Assembly (NCBI RefSeq): GCF_003113895.1
Contig: NZ_BDUD01000005.1
Span: 1 to 24,461, forward strand
Reading direction: 5' to 3'
Length of the DNA stretch: 24,461 bases
Source of the DNA: Nostoc commune NIES-4072
GTDB taxonomy: Bacteria; Cyanobacteriota; Cyanobacteriia; Cyanobacteriales; Nostocaceae
Shown in pieces: positions 21,400-24,461 of the stretch (the stretch's first letter is position 1; each line of letters opens with the position of its first letter). Below the pieces are notes generated by a model. That model saw only the letters and a program-made list of their open reading frames with translations, made no database searches and was not told the DNA's origin. Position numbers and translations under genes: made by a program.

Positions 21400-22062
21400 A
21401 TGACCATTACTACCGATACGCAGCAGTTATCATCAAATAATCAACCGATAACGCCAACAGATTGCCTACAATATCGTGCAATTGGTCGGCTATGGGGTCA
21501 GTATGTTCCAAGTCATGAGCTTATTTATGAAGGGCAACTAATAACTGCTGACGGTGTAATACTCAATGCCATTCTCCAAAAGAGAGCATCTAAAATAGTT
21601 CAACACGCTCAACTTGATTTATCACTTGATTACTTGTGGACTGTTTACCCCAGAACCCGATATGAAAATTCTCTGACAAAACTTTCGGTGAGTTTAGTAA
21701 ATGTTCGCACCCCCAGAGAGTATACCGACTCAGTTAAGACAGAATTGCAGTTACTAGCTGATAACTTTTCTGTACAAGGACTAGTTGTATACGAAGACTT
21801 AGAAAAAGGGATAGTAGAAGTCAAAATCGAACGAAGTATTCGGATGAATTTTGACCCACCCAAGTATTTTAAACTGAGGCTCCAAGGATTTTTACCACCC
21901 AAATCGATTAAGCAATTCTGGAATTTTCAAGTGCGACGTGTCGGGACTAGCTTAGTAATTCAATCAGGGGAGTGCATTAAAGCACAGGATCGTGAGGAAT
22001 CCTCAACTTCAGATATATCAACCAACACGGCTGAATATACTACTGAGTTAACTGAAAGCTAA
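21400..22062 (+). CDS. conserved cyanobacterial hypothetical protein
   Basis: A 220-residue soluble protein. It has an N-terminal segment QYRAIGRLWGQYVPS, then GQLITADGVILNAILQKR, DYLWTVYPRT, a beta-rich centre (KLSVSLVNVRTPREY, FSVQGLVVYEDLEKGIVEVK), and PPKYFKLRLQGFLPPKSI and FWNFQVRRVGTSLVIQSG near the end. This pattern recurs in cyanobacteria, as far as I recall, next to the preceding FinO-like gene. The last 30 residues are disordered Ser/Thr/Glu. No catalytic motif seen. No strong Shine-Dalgarno at ATG 21400; a HIP1 site lies about 50 nt upstream. Confidence 0.6.
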   Translation: MTITTDTQQLSSNNQPITPTDCLQYRAIGRLWGQYVPSHELIYEGQLITADGVILNAILQKRASKIVQHAQLDLSLDYLWTVYPRTRYENSLTKLSVSLVNVRTPREYTDSVKTELQLLADNFSVQGLVVYEDLEKGIVEVKIERSIRMNFDPPKYFKLRLQGFLPPKSIKQFWNFQVRRVGTSLVIQSGECIKAQDREESSTSDISTNTAEYTTELTES

Positions 22063-22144
22063 ACCGACCGAAAACTGTAATTATTCCCTTCTTAATTATT
22101 GATTTAATCAACGTTTCAGAGTGCATTGCTTCCAATAATTTATT

Positions 22145-22834
22145 ATGCCTAAACGTAAATCCACCAAGACAAATAGTTCACCATCACCATCAGATGCTGC
22201 GCCAAATAAATCTACCATTTTGCGTGTCGTCAAGCAAAAATCTACTGCCACAGACGATAATAATCCTGCACAATCTTCATCAGCATCAACTAGCGTACCA
22301 ACAGAAAATCAGCCAGTTGAGCCGGAATTAGAAGTAAATAATAACCACAGTAAAAGCATTGAAGTTTCAGAATTAAACAGTAGCTCTGCCCTGAGTTATG
22401 ACGCTGTGCCTCAAACAATAGAAGCAGAGAATGAACAGTTAGCTTTACCGATAACTCTCGAAGCCGCACCAGTTAATTCATCATCATCAACTGCAAATCT
22501 GGAAAATATTTCTGGTGAACATGAGCAATCAGAGATAGAAACAGAGCAACCGCAATTAGTGAAAAAACCAGCCTATAAAAAGTTAGAGACAGCAACTAAT
22601 AGTTCAGGACAGACGTTTACTGTCAAAGAAAAAATTGAGGTAAGTACAAGTAACTTTGGTACACAAACGGTTTTTATTATATCCTTATATTCAGCACCAG
22701 ATGGAAGTATTTGGGCTTATTACCATCCTGTAGATAAAAACCAAAGACAGCTTTGGAAGCGGGGGTGCTGTCGGATTGAGGATTTGAAAAAGCTGCCAAT
22801 GGGAGTAAATAGCGTTCTGATTAAGCAGTTGTAA
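22145..22834 (+). CDS. hypothetical protein with disordered N-terminus and small C-terminal domain
   Basis: A 229-residue protein. The first 155 residues are low complexity: a basic start (MPKRKSTKTNSS) followed by Ser/Glu/Asn-rich sequence. The last 75 form a compact domain (TFTVKEKIEVSTSNFGTQTV, FIISLYSAPDGSIWAYYHP, LWKRGCCRIEDLKKL). That domain would suit a small beta-barrel or protein-contact module. It stands 82 nt after the previous gene, in the same direction, and probably completes a three-gene set. Family not recognised. Confidence 0.6.
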   Translation: MPKRKSTKTNSSPSPSDAAPNKSTILRVVKQKSTATDDNNPAQSSSASTSVPTENQPVEPELEVNNNHSKSIEVSELNSSSALSYDAVPQTIEAENEQLALPITLEAAPVNSSSSTANLENISGEHEQSEIETEQPQLVKKPAYKKLETATNSSGQTFTVKEKIEVSTSNFGTQTVFIISLYSAPDGSIWAYYHPVDKNQRQLWKRGCCRIEDLKKLPMGVNSVLIKQL

Positions 22835-22941
22835 TGAAGTAATCTTGAAGATTTAGTGATCACTCAAGACATCAAGACTTGCTGATTGTAAGATGGGCAT
22901 ATATACAGAAAGCCTTATACCGAACCACAATTAATCTCTTG

Positions 22942-22996
22942 TGTCCTTTGAGAAAATGAAGGACATCATTTACCCCACTAAATGGGGTTATTTTTT
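22942..22996 (+). terminator. double hairpin with strong intrinsic terminator
   Basis: The first stem is TGTCCTT (22942-22948) with AAGGACA (22959-22965). The second is ACCCCA (22972-22977) with TGGGGT (22983-22988), followed by TATTTTTT. The second is a textbook intrinsic terminator that ends the set at 20984-22834 and insulates the next gene. Confidence 0.85.
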
Positions 22997-23018
22997 ACTT
23001 ATACTAATTAGTACAAGT
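22997..23018. promoter_or_regulatory. 22-bp near-perfect palindrome upstream of the GIY-YIG gene
   Basis: ACTTATACTAATTAGTACAAGT at 22997-23018 (22 bp, ends ACTT and AAGT, centre AATT) is self-complementary except for one pair. It lies 21 bp before ATG 23039 and directly after the terminator, the usual place of a repressor operator. Confidence 0.65.
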
Positions 23019-23038
23019 AAACCAATTATTATTGAGAG

Positions 23039-23935
23039 ATGTTAATTGAAGATATTGACCTGTCTACCCTGCCATCAGTTTACTTATTAGAAAAAGAGCA
23101 GTTACCTAATTTGGCAGCTATTTACTTTGTATGTGATAGCAAAGGTCAGGTTCTTTACATTGGAAGAACGGTAAACTTAGTTGAACGCTGGAAAGACCAT
23201 CACAGATTTCAGCAATTAAAAAGGTTTAATCGAAAAAATATTATTAGTATTAGCTGGATGGATTGTAGTAAGCAGATAAATCTTCTTTCAAAGCTAGAAA
23301 ACAAGTTAATAAAGATATATAATCCTTCCTTGAATTGGACAAGGGTGGTATCGCCAATTAGAAAGATAACTTCATTTGAAAATAATCCTATTCCTCTAAA
23401 GGTTGTTGATAAATATCAGCCAAATTATGGGAACACTAAAAATGTCATTGAAGTAGAACCCTGGGAAGAATTAGAGCCAATGCCTGAAGGTGAAGCTAGA
23501 GTAATGAATCGTCAGTTCTTGTATGTAGACGGGGTAGAAATAGAAGTGTGTTATAGCACGAATGAGAAATATTTTGTCAGGTACAATGTTTACTGGTGGA
23601 TAATCTATGGAAGAAAAAATCCTAACATAGTTTCTGATAAGGTAATACAAAACTTAGAGAGTGCAATAGATAGATTACCTACTATCAGATGGTCTGGCTA
23701 TAGATTTAGAGTTGAAACCATTGTATTTAGTGAGGACGATGTAGAAGTTGAGAGCATACTGTTTCCATTAGTTATGTTTGAAGATTTGATTAGGTGGTTA
23801 AAGTTAAACTATACTGGCAAAAGTCGTGAAGAACTTGAAAAAGGTGAATATAAACCTAAGCCAGATGACCCTGCAAGTATAAAACTATGTGCATGGTTAC
23901 AGCGCAATTCATTAAGCTCTTTACTACAAACCTGA
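23039..23935 (+). CDS. GIY-YIG nuclease-domain protein
   Basis: A 298-residue protein. Residues about 24-105 form a GIY-YIG domain: IYFVCDSKGQVLYIGRTVNL, then ERWKDHH with the conserved Arg, a helix, and LLSKLENKLIKIYNPSLNWT with the metal-binding Glu (LEN). The first GIY tripeptide appears as IYF and the YIG tripeptide is kept. The C-terminal 180 residues (about 150-298) include YVDGVEIEVCYSTNEKYF, YWWIIYGRKNP and MFEDLIRWLKLNYTGKSREE, a beta-rich domain of unknown role. The gene is isolated by a terminator and has a palindromic operator before it. The domain fits either a selfish homing-type or a repair-type enzyme; substrate unknown. Confidence 0.75.
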   Translation: MLIEDIDLSTLPSVYLLEKEQLPNLAAIYFVCDSKGQVLYIGRTVNLVERWKDHHRFQQLKRFNRKNIISISWMDCSKQINLLSKLENKLIKIYNPSLNWTRVVSPIRKITSFENNPIPLKVVDKYQPNYGNTKNVIEVEPWEELEPMPEGEARVMNRQFLYVDGVEIEVCYSTNEKYFVRYNVYWWIIYGRKNPNIVSDKVIQNLESAIDRLPTIRWSGYRFRVETIVFSEDDVEVESILFPLVMFEDLIRWLKLNYTGKSREELEKGEYKPKPDDPASIKLCAWLQRNSLSSLLQT

Positions 23936-23953
23936 TTTCAGTAGAGGAAACAG

Positions 23954-24331
23954 TTAATCCCACCAAGCATATAACTGTTGAGAATTAATCTCTAATTCAT
24001 CGCAACCCCACACAAATTTTACAAATTCACCTGCAAAGTCTAAGTCTTTCACCCCTTTAACTGTAATTGCATCAATCACCAAATTTGGGTTATCTGTATG
24101 ATTGAGGGCTACACCATCAAAAATCGCTGTCACTTCTAATCTTTTACAACGTTGCCCAAATTCAATAAATGAACCAACTGATGGAGCGGCATTAAAATTC
24201 GCATTTAGTGTAGTGTAGCCTGATTGAATAACTTGCTCCAATGATTCTAAAGATAGTCCCTGAAATTTGATTGCGTTGGGAGTATATTCTGTAATTGAGT
24301 TACCTAAAATTTCTTCAAGACGTTGAACCAT
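23954..24331 (-). CDS. hypothetical soluble protein
   Basis: A 125-residue minus-strand protein that converges with the GIY-YIG gene (18-bp gap). It reads SITEYTPNAIKFQGLSLESL, then GYTTLNANFNAAPSVGSFIE and RCKRLEVTAIFDGVALN, and ends VWGCDELEINSQQLYAWWD. It looks like a compact alpha/beta domain without membrane segments. A GGA about 12 nt upstream is a poor ribosome site. Its promoter would lie in 24332-24461, which otherwise shows no gene. Family not recognised. Confidence 0.55.
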   Translation of the reverse strand: MVQRLEEILGNSITEYTPNAIKFQGLSLESLEQVIQSGYTTLNANFNAAPSVGSFIEFGQRCKRLEVTAIFDGVALNHTDNPNLVIDAITVKGVKDLDFAGEFVKFVWGCDELEINSQQLYAWWD

Positions 24332-24461
24332 ATATTTATATCCATATTAAATAATTTTTCAGTATAAGCATATTCCTTAGTCTAGTAAATGCAGATGGTA
24401 ACGAACTAGAGGAATACAACGTAAGTTTACCAAGTTAGCTAAGACCAGAGATGTTTACAAA

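Overview
The window looks like part of a cyanobacterial plasmid, most likely from a filamentous Nostoc/Anabaena-type host. Three things point there. HIP1 octamers (GCGATCGC) are scattered throughout, for example near 1052, 6270, 9159, 11579, 14039, 14431, 19982 and 21345. There is a broken copy of a glycine-tailed cyanobacterial RNA-binding protein gene. The gene set is typical of a plasmid: ParA with a small partner, an actin-like ParM-type protein, ribbon-helix-helix (RHH) proteins, a primase-helicase, a DUF3991/TOPRIM protein and a tyrosine recombinase. No rRNA, tRNA or CRISPR array was seen.

Layout. 1-1040 holds accessory genes and debris: a small ORF with an in-frame stop, a GIY-YIG/T5orf172-like membrane-anchored protein, and the RNA-binding protein fragment. 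1118-2653 (minus strand) is a ParA partition locus with a repeat cluster upstream of parA. 2737-5354 (plus strand) carries a Gly-rich hydrophobic protein, a DUF4365 protein overlapping a partner gene, and a conserved gene split by a frameshift. 5403-6395 is the recombinase, with a perfect 16-bp inverted repeat around its start. 6396-7424 is a scar region of gene fragments. 7468-12113 (minus strand) is a compact array of eight genes reading from an actin-like parM and an RHH partner into small membrane and soluble proteins of unknown role. 12370-12540 is a divergent 56-residue RHH gene that shares an operator-like region with parM.

12694-18754 (plus strand) is the replication block: a small leader gene, a 1075-residue zinc/TOPRIM/superfamily 3 primase-helicase, a small overlapping gene, a short mobile element with target duplication, and a superfamily 2 helicase. 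It is followed at 18840-19057 by two arrays of 11-bp repeats around a 12-bp perfect palindrome, the best origin candidate here. 19279-20565 (minus strand) is the DUF3991/TOPRIM gene, whose start abuts a 23-bp perfect inverted repeat that could be an oriT or operator. 20984-22834 (plus strand) is a three-gene set of conserved cyanobacterial hypotheticals. 23039-23935 is a GIY-YIG protein behind a terminator and a palindromic operator.

Taken together, the replication block and iterons would copy the plasmid, two unrelated partition systems (ParA-type and actin-type) would segregate it, and the DUF3991 protein with its palindrome may be a remnant of mobilisation functions. The least described parts are the actin-linked membrane-protein array, the 11-bp iteron/palindrome structure, the 208-bp mobile element, and the ParA locus whose partner gene carries centromere-like repeats inside its coding DNA. 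Family names come from reading the protein sequence alone, without any database search.
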